Shown piece after piece: positions 45,934 to 57,015 of a DNA stretch of 64,000 nucleotides. The notes under the pieces were generated by a model, which searched no databases, was not told the DNA's origin, and worked only from the letters and a program-made list of their open reading frames with translations. Origin of the DNA: Ascaphus truei (Eukaryota > Chordata > Amphibia > Anura > Ascaphidae); assembly GCA_036426205.1 (NCBI GenBank), contig CM071570.1:3115997-3179996 (forward strand), written 5' to 3'. How positions within the stretch are numbered: position 1 is the first letter of the stretch; each line of letters begins with the position of its first letter. Position numbers and translations under genes: made by a program.

Positions 45934-48900
45934 GCGCAGTGCCGGGTGCGGGGGCACGGAGCAGGCTATCACGTGACGCACAGTGCCGGGGTGCGGTGGC
46001 ACGGAGCAGGCTATCACGTGACGCACAGTGCCGGGGTGCGGGGGCACGGAGCAGGCTATCACGTGACGCACAGTGCCGGGGTGCGGGGGCACGGAGCAGG
46101 CTATCACGTGACGCGCAGTGCCGGGGTGCGGGGGCACGGAGCAGGCTATCACGTGACGCGCAGTGCCGGGGTGCGGGGCACGGAGCAGGCTATCACGTGA
46201 CGCGCAGTGCCGGGGTGCGGGGGCACGGAGCAGGCTATCACGTGACGCGCAGTGCCGGGGTGCGGTGGCACGGAGCAGGCTATCACGTGACTGCGCAGTG
46301 TCGCGGGTCGGGGGCACGTAGCAGCTTTCACGTGACGCGCAGTGCGGGGTGCGGGGCACGGAGCAGGCTATCACGTGACGCGCCAGTGCCGTGGTGCGGG
46401 TACACGGAGCAGGCTATCACTTGACGCGCAGTGCCCCGGGGTGGCGGGGGCACGGAGTCAGGCTATCACGTGACGCACATGCCGGGGTGCGGGGGCACGG
46501 AGCAGGCTATCACGTGACGCGCAGTGCGGGGTGGCGGGGGCACGGATCAGGCTATCACGTGACGCGCAGTCCGGGGGTGGCGGGGCACGGAGCAGCTATC
46601 AACGTGACGCGCAGTGCCGGGGTGCGGGGGCAACGGAGCAGGCTATCAGTGACGCGCAGTGTCCGGGTGCGTGGGCACGAGCAGGCTATCACGTGACGCG
46701 CATGGTCGCCGGGGTGCGGGGCACGGAGCAGGCTATCACGTGACGCGTCGAAGTGCCGGGTGCGGGATCAAGCAATAACGAAGTGCCGGGTGCGTGGGGA
46801 AGCTATCACGGTTTGCGGCATATCGGAGGGGGTGCCAAGGGGGGGGGGGATCGGGGGGGGGGGTGGTCGAGGGAGCAACGGATCGTTCCAGGCACGTGAC
46901 GCGCAGTGCCGGGTTGCGGGGCACGGAGCAGCTATCACGTGACCGCGTTGCCGGGGTGCGGTGGCACGAGCAAGGCTAGTCACGTGACGCGCAGTGCCGG
47001 GTGCGGTGGCACGGAGCAGGCTAATCACATTGCAGGCGGTTGTGAACACGTCCAGTTCGCAGTGGCGTTAGTGGGTGCTTAGCTGTCACTTGGCAGGCTA
47101 TCACGTGACGCGTCAGGTTCCGAGGGTGCGGTTGGCAAGCGAGCGTCAGCTATCACGGTGAACACGTGCCGGGGTGCGGGCGGGGGGGTACAGCGGCGGT
47201 GCATGGGGGGGTCTATCATGACGCGCATTGCCTGGTGGCGCTATAGGCGACGGAGCAGCTATCACTGACGCACAGTGCCGGGGTGCGGTGGCACGGAGCA
47301 GGCTATCACGTGACGCACAGTGCCGGTGTGTGTGGCACGGAGCAGGCATTCATCCAGCTGACGCGCAGTGCCGCGGGTGCGGTGGCACGGAGCAGGGCTA
47401 ATCACGTGACGCCAGTGCAGGGGTGCGGTGCACGTCAGCAGGCCAGATCACGTGACCGCAAGTCCAGGTGTGCGGGGCACGGAGCAGGCTATCACTGTGA
47501 CGCAGCAGTGCCGGTGCGGTGGTACGGAGCACAATCGGCGGGGGGGGGGGGGCTGACGGACGATTGACGCTGCATCCCGGGGGTCTGCCGCGTTTCAGGA
47601 CGTCTGCACGTTCGTCATGCTTGTCGGGTTCACATTCTCGAGCTTGGTCCGGGGGGGGGCACGGGCGGGTGACGGGGGGGGTGGGTGGTCCGGTGGCGGT
47701 ACGTCGGATTGCCGGGGTCGGGCACGGAGCAAGGCTATCACTGACGCAGCAGTGCCGGGGTGCGGTGGACGGAGCAGGCTATCACGTGACGCGCAGTCGG
47801 GGTGCGGGGGCACGGAGCAGCTATATATCACGTGACGCGCATGTGCCGGGTGCGTGGCACTGAGCAGGCTATCACGTACGGCACAGTGCCGGGATGCGGG
47901 GCACGGAGCGATCACGTGACCGCATGCCGGGTGCGGGGGCACGGACACAGGCTATCACGTGACGCGCAGTGCCGGGTGCGGGGGCACGGAGCAGGCTATC
48001 AACACGTGACGCACATTGCCGGTGTGCTGGGGCACGGAGCAGGCTATCACGTGAACGCGCAGTGCCGGGGTGCGGGGCACGGCAGCTATCACTGACGCTC
48101 AGTGCCGGGTGCGGGGGCACGGAGCAGGCTATCACGTGACGGCAGCGTCCGGGGTGCGTGGCACCGAGCAGGCTATCACGTGACGCGCAGTGCCGGGGGT
48201 GCGGGCACGGAGCAGGCTATTCACGTGACGCGCAGTGCCGGGGTGCGGGGCACGGAGCAGGCTATCACGTGACGTGCAGTGCCGGGGTGCGGGGCACGGA
48301 GCAGGCTATCACGTGACGCGCAGTGCCGGGTGCTGGGGCCGGAGCAGGCTATCACGTGACGCGCATTGCCGGGGTGCGTGGCACGAGCAGGCTATCACTG
48401 ACGCGCTATGCCGGGGTGCGGTGGCACGAAGACGAGCGCTATCACGTGACTCGCAGTGCCGGTGTGCGGGCACGGAGCAGGCTATCACGTGACGCGCAGT
48501 GCCGGGTGCGGGGTCACGGAGCAGGCTATCACGTGACGCGCAGTGCGCGGTGCGGTGCACGGAGCGGCTATCACGTGAAATCGCAGTGCCGGGGTGGGGT
48601 GTCACGGAGCCAGGCTATCACGTGACGCGCAGTGCCCGGGGTGCGTGGCACGGAGCAGGCTATCAACGTGACGCACAGTGCCGGGGTGCGGTGGCACGGA
48701 GCAGGCTATCACGTGACGCGCAGTGCCGGGCTGCGGGGGCACATGCAGCTATCACGTGACCGCATGTGCCGGGTGCGGGGGCACGGAGCAGCTATCACTT
48801 GACGCGGCAGTGCCGGGTTTGGGGGCACGGAGCAGGCTACACGTGACGCGCGTGCCGGGGTGGCGGGGGCACGGAGCAGGCTATCACGTGAGCGCAGTGC

Positions 48901-49290
48901 CGGGGTGCGGTGCACGAGCAGGCTATCACGTGACGCGCAGTGCCGGGGTGTGCGGGGGCACGAGCAGGCTATCACGTGACGCGCAGTGCCGGGGTGACGG
49001 GGGTCACGGAGCGGTGATCACGTGAGCGCAGTGCCGGGGTGCGGGGCACGGAGCAGGCATCACGTGACGCGCATGCTCGGGGGGTGCGGGGCACGGAGCA
49101 GCTATCACGTGACGCGCAGTGCCGGGGCTGTGGCACGGAGCACTATCAACGTGACGCTCAGTGCCGGGGTGCGGGGGCACGGAGCAGGCTATCACGTGAC
49201 GCGCGTGCCGGGGTGCGGGGGCACGGAGCAGGCGTATCACGTGACGCGCAGTGCCGGGTGCGGTGGCACGGCGAAAAAGGAACAGAGCAG
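45934..49290. repeat. 45-bp GC-rich minisatellite with E-box in each unit
   Basis: Unit of 45 bp starting GCAGGCTATCACGTGACGCG and continuing CAGTGCCGGGGTGCGG. Roughly 70 units. Nearly every unit has TCACGTGAC (CACGTG E-box) and CpGs. Copies at 45940-46290 are clean; most later ones have indels, and a few contain foreign GC-rich inserts (about 46840-46880, 47530-47720). Long frames are by-products (15-residue repeats). Confidence 0.95.
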
Positions 49291-49300
49291 AAGGAGGAGA

Positions 49301-49416
49301 NNNNNNNNNNNNNNNNNNNNNNNNNNNNNNNNNNNNNNNNNNNNNNNNNNNNNNNNNNNNNNNNNNNNNNNNNNNNNNNNNNNNNNNNNNNNNNNNNNNN
49401 NNNNNNNNNNNNNNNN
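49301..49416. other. Assembly gap (116 N)
   Basis: Run of N between the 45-bp array and a 12-bp array. The true content is unknown and could include more of either. Confidence 0.98.
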
Positions 49417-49530
49417 GAGGCTGGCAGGGAGGCTGGCAGGGAGGCTGGCAGAGAGGCTGGCAGAGAGGCTGGCAGGGAGGCTGGCAGGGAGGCTGGCAGA
49501 GAGGCTGGCAGAGAGGCTGGCAGGGAACGG
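49417..49530. repeat. 12-bp minisatellite
   Basis: About nine copies of GAGGCTGGCAGG, ending near 49530. Confidence 0.93.
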
Positions 49531-49582
49531 CAGAGCAATGTTTTGCTGGCATTTGTTGCAGATAAGGGGAAGGACAGGACAG

Positions 49583-49754
49583 TATATAACAGAGGTCTCA
49601 AACTCAGTCCTTAAGGGCAACCAAAAGGCCAGGTTTTATGGATATCCCTGCTTCAGCACAGTCTTCGATTGAGCCACCTGTGCTGAAGCAGGGATATCCA
49701 TAAAACCTGGCCTGTGTGGCCCTTGAGGACTGAGTTTGAGACCTCTGTTATATA
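49583..49754. mobile_element. 172-bp near-perfect palindromic hAT-like MITE
   Basis: The left half (AACAGAGGTCTCAAACTC...) and right half are almost exact inverted copies around a loop at about 49663-49675. It lies in intron 1 of KIF3C. The flanks GTATATAA and TTATATAG agree at 6 of 8 positions, compatible with a decayed 8-bp hAT duplication. The block GGATATCCCTGCTTCAGCAC is shared with the other family members. Confidence 0.7.
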
Positions 49755-50386
49755 GCTTACCCCTGTCGGAAGGCTTATATTTTATTTCCACTACCCACAG
49801 ACTGGGTTAGAGCAAGATGTCTGCCTGCAACTTCAATACTTCTGGGTCACCACTCAGGCTATTCTCAGTAGCGCAATACATTCCAAGGTGTCTGAATCTG
49901 GCCTTATTCTTCAGTATAAACTCCTAAATGGCCGTTTTCAGCTGAAAATCCCTATTGAAGGCGATAGAGATATCTGCCCGAACGCCCCCGCTTCGCACCC
50001 TATAGATTTACCCAATGTGGGCTCCTTATACTAAACTATGCAGCGCCCAAAATCAAGTATTTAAACTAGGGAGTCACCAAATCCAAAGCTGCAATGTCAT
50101 CTCACAATGATGTCACAGCCTTCTATTGGCTGCTAGAGTGAGGCTGACCTCGGCGGCCATATTGTTTCTCCCGGACAAGAATTGTTCTAAGGGAACTTAA
50201 AAATGAAATATCTTAGGAACCATGGGGTTCCTGTAGGTTTGGGTACCGCAGTTCGGCTTTGAGGGAGCCCTTGTTTCCAGTAATATAGAATATATATGTG
50301 TGTAACAAAGAAAGCAGCAGCACGAATTGCTGCTTTAACAGAAGTACCAACAAATACATCTTTATTCAGGAGTCAGTAGGACTTAC
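49755..50386 (-). other. KIF3C intron 1, proximal part
   Basis: Sequence downstream (on the minus strand) of the exon's splice donor. Includes a block resembling 5820-5880. No second exon was found here or further left. Confidence 0.6.
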
Positions 50387-50389
50387 CTT
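50381..50389 (-). other. Splice donor of KIF3C coding exon 1
   Basis: On the minus strand the exon ends ...AAATTTAAG followed by GTAAGT, a full consensus donor. The break falls after Lys471 in phase 0, at the place where vertebrate KIF3 proteins continue with AMESKLL. The six codons that stay open past this point are intronic. Confidence 0.9.
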
Positions 50390-51799
50390 AAATTTTACAG
50401 CCAGCAGCTCTGTGGCCTCTTGTTCCTTGGTCAGATCTTCCATCATCTTCTCCTTCTCCTCGATCAGCTTCAGTTTCTCTTCAGCCAGCAAGCTGTGGTC
50501 GTCCTGAATGGCGGCCTTCTCCTGCTCCAGCCTCTCAGCCTGCTCCTTCAGGTAACTCCCAATGTTCTTCTCAATTAGGTTATTATCATTCTCTTCCTCT
50601 GTCTCTGTGTCCAGAGCACCCTCCCAGTCTCCTGACCTTTTCCTGCGGCTGTTCCTCCTCCTCTTCTTGCTCAGCATCCCTCGCTTTTCCAGCTGGGCCT
50701 TCAGCCTGGCAATCTCCTCCTGGAACTCCCTCAACAAGGTGTCCTTCGGATCTTCATTGATTCTGGGTTTGTTCTTGATGTTCTTGGCCCTGTTGGCAAA
50801 CCTGAGAGTTGACAAGGTCTCATCATAGTGGTGAGATGCTGGGCCCATTGTGGCCACCATGATGGTCTTGGCATTACCACCCAGAGAGTCCTGGAGCAAG
50901 CGGGTTAGCTTGGAGTCTCTGTAAGGGGTGTGGGTGCTCTTGCCATCCACCAGCGCTGATATCACATTACCAAGAGCTGAAAGTGAGAGATTAATTTTTG
51001 AAGCCTCCTTGGGCCTCTCACCGTTCATCCCCGTTTTGCTCTGTCGCTCACTGCCAGCCAAGTCTACCAGGTTGAGTTTCCCCACTCTGATGTGCTCTTC
51101 GCCATCTACGCCTGTTTCACTGCACTCCACTGTGATGACAAAGATGGCATGAGATCTGGAGCTGTGCTCGTTCATGTTGGTGCTGGCAACGGATCGGGAC
51201 TGGTTGCCTAAGTTCATGACATGCTCTATCTCCTTCACATTTTTGGTCACGAATGAAGAGAGGTCCTTGATATAAACCCCTGACTCAGGATTCTCCTTAA
51301 GCTCCAGCTTCCTGTTCTGGTCCTTGCACAAGAGGTCTCTGATCTCCTCCTGGTAGATCTCCAGGTAAGAGGCCCTCACCAGGTACTGCTGGTTTTGGGA
51401 CCGTGAGATATGGGTGAAAATATGGTCAAAGGAGTTGGGGATCACCCCCTTTTTCTCCGACTCGGCCCAAACACCTTGCATGGTGTAAGTCTTCCCCGTG
51501 CCAGTCTGCCCGTAAGCAAAGATGGTCCCATTGAAGCCCTGCAACACGGAATCTATAAGGGGCCTGACAGTCTCGTCGTACAAGTCAGCTTGCTTGGAGT
51601 TGGCATCGTACACAGCGTCAAACGTGAATGTTTTGGGCAGTTCCCCAGGAGACGCTCGGGGATGCTGGATGGTCACCTGCCCCAGCTTCACGTCCATAGA
51701 CACAATCTTGTTGTACCCGGCTGCCTCTTCTTTCCTGTTGGTGGGGCGGCATCGTACCACCACCTTCAGTGCCTCGCTGCTCTTGGTTTTACTGCACAT
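50387..51799 (-). CDS. KIF3C: Kinesin-like protein KIF3C, coding exon 1 (residues 1-471)
   Basis: KIF3C pairs with KIF3A in a kinesin-2 motor that moves cargo toward microtubule plus ends, mainly in neurons. The exon encodes the complete motor domain: strand 1 RCRP at 17-20, P-loop GQTGTGKT at 97-104, switch [10 protein letters not shown] at 210-218, switch II DLAGSE at 246-251, and [10 protein letters not shown] (neck linker region) near 344-353. A stalk start follows, with a basic patch ([11 protein letters not shown], about 378-388), an acidic patch (about 398-405) and charged coiled coil to 471. [26 protein letters not shown] and [11 protein letters not shown] identify KIF3C rather than KIF3B. 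The ATG follows GGGGCAGCAAG and aligns with the family start. The Gly-rich loop-11 insert of mammalian KIF3C is absent: [14 protein letters not shown] bridges it. A splice donor ends the exon. The tail, about 320 residues by the human length, is not in view. Confidence 0.97.
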
Positions 51800-52270
51800 C
51801 TTGCTGCCCCCCTCCCCTTCTGTGTCTGTCTGGTGCTCTTGTTTATTCCAGGCAGCTCACCTAGGAACACACAGACACACAGAATATTTTTCAGATGCAC
51901 ATATGCCTCGGTAGATTGTATATATATATTGGATTTTTTTCTGCCGGATGCTTCACCTTTTCTTTGCCGAGATGAAGGATTTAATTGGCATAATCCCCTG
52001 GCATCGGCTCCTTACAAATTGCAGAATATCCATTGCACACCATCCCTGAGATGCATGCAAAGCAATGCAGTCCCTTCTCAGTACAAAAGGAGCCAAGCGA
52101 TGTGGACCGCTGCTATATCCTGGGCCAAAAAAATATATATTAACAATAAAAGGATATCATGTAGAAAAGGGCAGGGGGTAGGAGGTACCGCTGTCAGATC
52201 TGGGAGATAATCCTCTCTGTGGTTCCTGAGAGGTCGTGGAAACGCCTAGTCTTGTTTTCAGCTGTGGATG
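51800..52270 (-). other. KIF3C 5' untranslated region / upstream
   Basis: Minus-strand 5' UTR directly before the ATG is purine-rich (GGGGAGGGGGGCAGCAAG). At 51861-51862 a pyrimidine/TG-rich stretch ends in CCTAG, which could be a splice acceptor for a separate 5' UTR exon, but TAGGTGAGC there could equally be a donor. Left open. Confidence 0.4.
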
Positions 52271-52339
52271 CTCATTCATTGCAGTGCGGCCGCTGTCTGT
52301 GAGAATGACAGAGGAAAACGGGGACAGAGGATGGGGAGG

Positions 52340-52380
52340 GATCTGGGAATGATGCTGCTGCTGCTGCTGCTGTTGCTGTA
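52340..52380. repeat. Short CTG repeat
   Basis: About eight CTG triplets with one TTG on the plus strand (CAG on the KIF3C strand), in the probable 5' UTR or promoter. Confidence 0.8.
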
Positions 52381-52574
52381 TTGCTCTGGGGAGGAGAGAA
52401 GGAGAGGGGGGGGGGAAGAGATGCTTCCACTGAATGATCTGCTGGCAGAGGAAAACAGGCAGTCAGATAACAGAACAACATACACACATCAGCCTTCTCT
52501 GTCATATCACAAGCAACCCACCAGAGGCGGAGCTCCTCTGTCCCATGGGATATGTGCTGTTCTCCTGCGGAGGA

Positions 52575-52596
52575 ATTCTGGGGGCTGTAGTTCTCA
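52575..52596 (-). promoter_or_regulatory. ZNF143/THAP11-type promoter motif
   Basis: The minus strand reads GAACTACAGCCCCCAGAAT, matching the ACTACA...CCCAGAAT module (plus strand CTGGG..CTGTAGTT). This motif is typical of proximal vertebrate promoters. It lies about 0.78 kb upstream of the KIF3C ATG, next to a GC-box-like GAGGCGGAGC at 52525. The promoter role is inference. Confidence 0.45.
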
Positions 52597-52797
52597 GCTG
52601 ATTAAAGGCAGTGCCACTGACATTGCTCATGTATAATGCAGACTCCTTTTTGCTGGAGCATTCACTGAGTTGTCACTGTTGTACAGAAGACCTTGCTCCA
52701 TATAACCAGGGACAGGCTCAGACAACTCAATGCAATGGGGACGCCAGGCAGAATGAAAGATGTATTAGTAGGACTGGCTCTCAATGGCATGGCAGGC

Positions 52798-52890
52798 AAG
52801 GATCTGGGACAGGGGTGGGCAAGGATCTGGGACAGGGGTGGGCAAGGATCTGGGACAGGGGTGGGCAAGGATCTGGGACAGGGGTGGGCA
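52798..52890. repeat. 23-bp minisatellite at a MITE end
   Basis: Four copies of GGATCTGGGACAGGGGTGGGCAA minus small variants. The last copy runs straight into the MITE whose terminus is CAGGGGTGGGCAA, so each unit contains ten flanking bases plus the MITE end. Confidence 0.9.
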
Positions 52891-53212
52891 ATGCCAGTTC
52901 TCAAGAGCCACCAACAGGTCATGTTTTCAGGATATCCCTGCTTCAGCACAGGTGGCTCAATGAGTGGCTCGGTCAAACACTGAGCCACGGATTACTGAGC
53001 TACTGATTGAGCCACCTGTGCTGAACCAGGGATATCCTGAAAACCTGGGCTCTTTTAAGGATATCCCTGCTTCAGCACAGGTGGCTCGGTCAAAGACTGA
53101 GCCACTGATTACCGAGCCACTGATTACCAAGCCACCTGTGCTGAAGCAGGGATATCCTGAAAACCCAACCTGTTGGTGGCCATTGAGGACCGAACTTGCC
53201 GATCCCTGTGTT
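52881..53212. mobile_element. hAT-like foldback MITE cluster
   Basis: Starts CAGGGGTGGGCAATGCCAG and ends with the inverted counterpart (GAACTTGCCGATCCCTGTG). The interior holds two foldback units, each with GGATATCCCTGCTTCAGCAC and its complement, so it is a compound of two elements or an internal duplication. Confidence 0.7.
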
Positions 53213-53569
53213 AACCCCCTCCCTGCCAGTGAAGTCAATCAATCTCCAAGGACCGCAATCAGTGAGATTCGGAGTTCTGGACCAAAAACATGGCACAGTG
53301 GGAAACTGATGATTGCGATCCATGAGAATGCACTGAAACGTATGAGACTCTGATACTAAGAAGGATTGGGGCCGGCCTTAAATCAGAGATTCACAGGAAA
53401 TCCATGACAGCTGACACAGCAATCTCCAATGACTTGAATAGAAGCTGCATCATCGATAACTGCGCATTAACCTACACCTCACTATATATTATATATTAGC
53501 GCCCATTGTGAGAGGGGAGTCACTGACCTGAGAGCTTGCAATCTAAAGTCTGTGCGACACAAACACATC
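53213..53569. other. Unassigned
   Basis: Contains a SINE-like phrase (CTGAGAGCTTGCAATCTAAAG near 53530) in a possible L2-like tail. No gene. Confidence 0.4.
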
Positions 53570-56105
53570 AAATAGGAGCATGTGGAAGTGTGTGTTATAT
53601 CATTACATTATAACATGATACAATAGCGGCATGTGGATGTGTGTGTTATATCATTACATATCATTATAACATGATACAATAGGGGCATGTGTAAGTGTGT
53701 GTTATATCATTACATATCATTATAACATGATACAATGGGGCATGTGGAAGTGTGTGTTATATAATTACATATCATTATAACATGATACAATAGGGGCATG
53801 TGGAAGTGTGTGTTATATCATTACATATCATTATAACATGATACAATAGGCGCATGTGGAAGTGTGTGTTATATCATTACATATCTCATCTATAAACATG
53901 ATAACATATTAGCGGATGTGGAAGTTGTGTTATCATATTACTCTATTAACATGATACAATAGGGGAGTGTGGACCAGTGTGTGTGTATATCATACTATCA
54001 TATAACATGATACAATCAGGGGCATGTGGAAGTGATGTGTATTCATACATATCATTATAACATGATTAAACAATAGCTGGCATGTGGAAAGTGTGTGTTT
54101 TATATCATAATCATCTTATACATGATACAATAGGGCATGTGGAAGTGTGTGTTTATAATTACAATATCATCATATAACATGATACAATAGGGGCATGGGA
54201 AGTGTGTGTTATATCATTACATATCATTATAACATGATACAATAGAGCATTGGGGAAGTGTGTGTCTATACTACTATACATATATTAACATGATACAATA
54301 GCGGGCATGTGGAAGTGTCTGCGTTATATCATTACATATCATTATAACATGATAAAATGGGGCATGTGGAAGTGTGTGTTATATCATTACATAATCATAT
54401 AACATCGAACTAATAGGGCATGTGGAAGTGTGTTATATCATTGACATATCATTATAAACATGATACAAATAGGGGCATGTGGAGTGTGTGTGATATCATT
54501 ACATATTTATAACATGATACATAGGGCATGTGGAAGTGTGTGTTATATCATTAATATCCATTATAACATGATACAATAGCGGCATGTGAAGGTGTGTTTA
54601 TATCATTACATATCTTTAAATGATACATAGGGCATTGTGAAGTTGTGTGTCTATCTCATTATCATTAAACATTGATTACAATATGGGCATGTGGAAGTGT
54701 GGTTATATCATTACATATCATTATAAACATGATATCATATACGCCGGCATGTGGAAGTGTGTGTTTATATCATTACATTCATATTAACATTGATCCATAC
54801 AAATGGGCATGTGTAAGTCGGTGTCTATATCATCAATTAAAACATGATACAATAGGGCATGTGGATGAAGTGTGTGTATATCATTACATATCATTAAACA
54901 TGATACAATAGTGGCATGTGGAAGTGGTGTTACTAATAAATTACATAGTCAAGTGTGATAACATGATCATACAGAGGAGATGTGGAAGTGTGTGTATATA
55001 TACCATTCATTAAACATGATACAATGAGGGGCATGTGGGAAGTGGTGGTTATTCATTATACATTATAAATGATACAATGAGGGCATGTGAAGTGTGTGTT
55101 AATCATTACATATCATTATAACATGATACAATGAGGGCATGTGGAAGGGTGTGTTTATCATACAATTTATAACATGATATCAATAGGGCATGTGAGTGTG
55201 GTATCTCATTACATATCATTATAACATGCATTACAATGGGGCATGTGGAGTGTGCTGTTATATCATGACATATCATTATAAATGATACAATGGGCATGTG
55301 GAAGTGTGTGTTATATCATGACTACATTACTAACATGATACAATAGGGGCATGTGGAAGTGTGTGTATATCATTAACATATCATTATAACATGATACAAT
55401 GGGGCAGTGGAAGTGGTGTTATACATTACAATCATTATAACATGATACAATGGGCATGTGGAAGTGTGTGTATATCATTACATATCATTATAACATGATA
55501 CAATGGGGCCTGTGGAGTGGTGTGTTAATCATTACATATCATTATAACAGATACAATAGGGGCAGTGGAAGTGTGTGTTATATCATACACTATCATTATA
55601 ACATGATACCAAGGGGATGTGGAAGTGGTTGTGTTATATCATTACATATCATTATAACATGATACAATAGGGAATGTGGAACGTGTGTGTTATATCATTA
55701 CATATCATTTTAAACATGATACAATAGCGGCAGTCGAAGTGTGTGTTATATCATTACATCTCTATAACATGATACAATAGGGGCATGGGGAAGTGTGTGT
55801 TAATCATTACATATCATTCAAACATGATAACAATGGGCATGTGGAAGTGTGGTTTATATCATACATATCATTATACAGGATACAATAGGGGCATGTGGAC
55901 CATGTGTGTTATATCATACAATCATTATAACATGATACCAAGGGGCAGTGGAAGTGGTGTCATATCATTACATATCAATTATAACATGATACAATGGGGC
56001 ATGTGGGAAAGTGTGTGTTATCATCATTACATTATAACATGAACAATTAGGGGCCATGTGGAAGTGTGTGTTATATCATTACATATCATTATAACATGAT
56101 ACAAT
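53570..56105. repeat. 57-bp AT-rich minisatellite array
   Basis: Unit of about 57 bp containing GCATGTGGAAGTGTGTGTTA then TATCATTACATATCATTATA then ACATGATACAATAGGGG. About 44 copies. Edges (to 53880, and after 56045) are clean, the middle indel-rich. Each unit has TATCAT/ATGATA inverted words. Confidence 0.95.
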
Positions 56106-57015
56106 TTATCATTTAATTAATTAATGATAAAAAAATCATTTAAATATAGTTACGAAAAAAGAGAGAAATCTTCGGCGCTCTATTAACCATAAAAACAAAT
56201 AATTCACCGGAGGTAGTCACATAGTGTAAGGCCAAAGTCCCTCTTAGTGTAGGGGTTCCACCGCATGGCTCAAGGCGTTTGTGCTGGCGCCGAGCTTCCA
56301 ACGGCTCATGTATCAGAATAAGCAAAATGTGATGAAGTGCAACGAGGCAAACTTGAAGTTGTCACAGGGTCTTTGATGAAGCGCTGTGGTCAGCATGAAA
56401 CGCGTTGGGCTATCTTAGTGTTGGATCCATGTACACTTTGTTAATAGATGTTTGCCAATAAAGCTTTAAGTTTTTGAAACTCACCTGTTCTGGTACCTTA
56501 TCTGTGACGATTTCAAGTTTGCCGCCCTACACGTTGCGCTACGTCTTCCCATTTTTGCTTAATAAATATACTTTGCATATATCCCAGGTATCTCCGGTGG
56601 CGCATCTCTTTTCTTTTTTTTTTTAGCACCGGTGTCTCTCTACTGTACGTGTTATGTGAAGGTTGGTTTGCGGGGATATGCAGTATATATAGCACGGTGT
56701 TTACACAAGTAAAATAGAACTCTCCATGTTTCAGGGTGTGGAATTTGAGGGCGAGTCGAATGGGGTCGCATACACTCGAACGGAGGAGAGCGAAGGTCAC
56801 GTTTTAATCCCAAGACGCGAATATCTGTGGTTACGAAACTCAGATGTCGGCGAAAAATGTGCCCATCTCTACTCAGGAAAAACCCCCAGGGGATCATATT
56901 TTGAAAGCGAAACTACACACTAAAATACAAATTGAGCGAGGGGGGATTCTGTGTAAAGGGGCAACACAATGTTCACATCTAAAAGTAGGACACGGCTCAG
57001 TATTTGTGATATGTA
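56106..57015. other. Unassigned, with hammerhead-like motif
   Basis: Apart from the motif at 56373-56401, no gene or known repeat was supported. The sequence after the motif (GTTGGGCTATC...CCAATAAAGC) could be the 3' end of an old retroelement, with AATAAA near 56458. Confidence 0.4.
56373..56401 (+). other. Hammerhead-like core motif
   Basis: TTGATGA, then GCTG-TGGT-CAGC (a perfect 4-bp stem), then ATGAAAC and GCGTTGG. It differs from CUGANGA by T for C at the first position. Same arrangement as 527-553. Confidence 0.4.

Noticed and set aside
50366..50386. Extension of the KIF3C frame by six codons to a stop
   Set aside because: Lies beyond a consensus GTAAGT donor at the conserved exon boundary, so it is intronic.
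50562..52210. Plus-strand frames opposite the KIF3C exon (50562-50828, 51410-52210, 51522-51914)
   Set aside because: Shadows of the conserved minus-strand coding sequence; no domain of their own.
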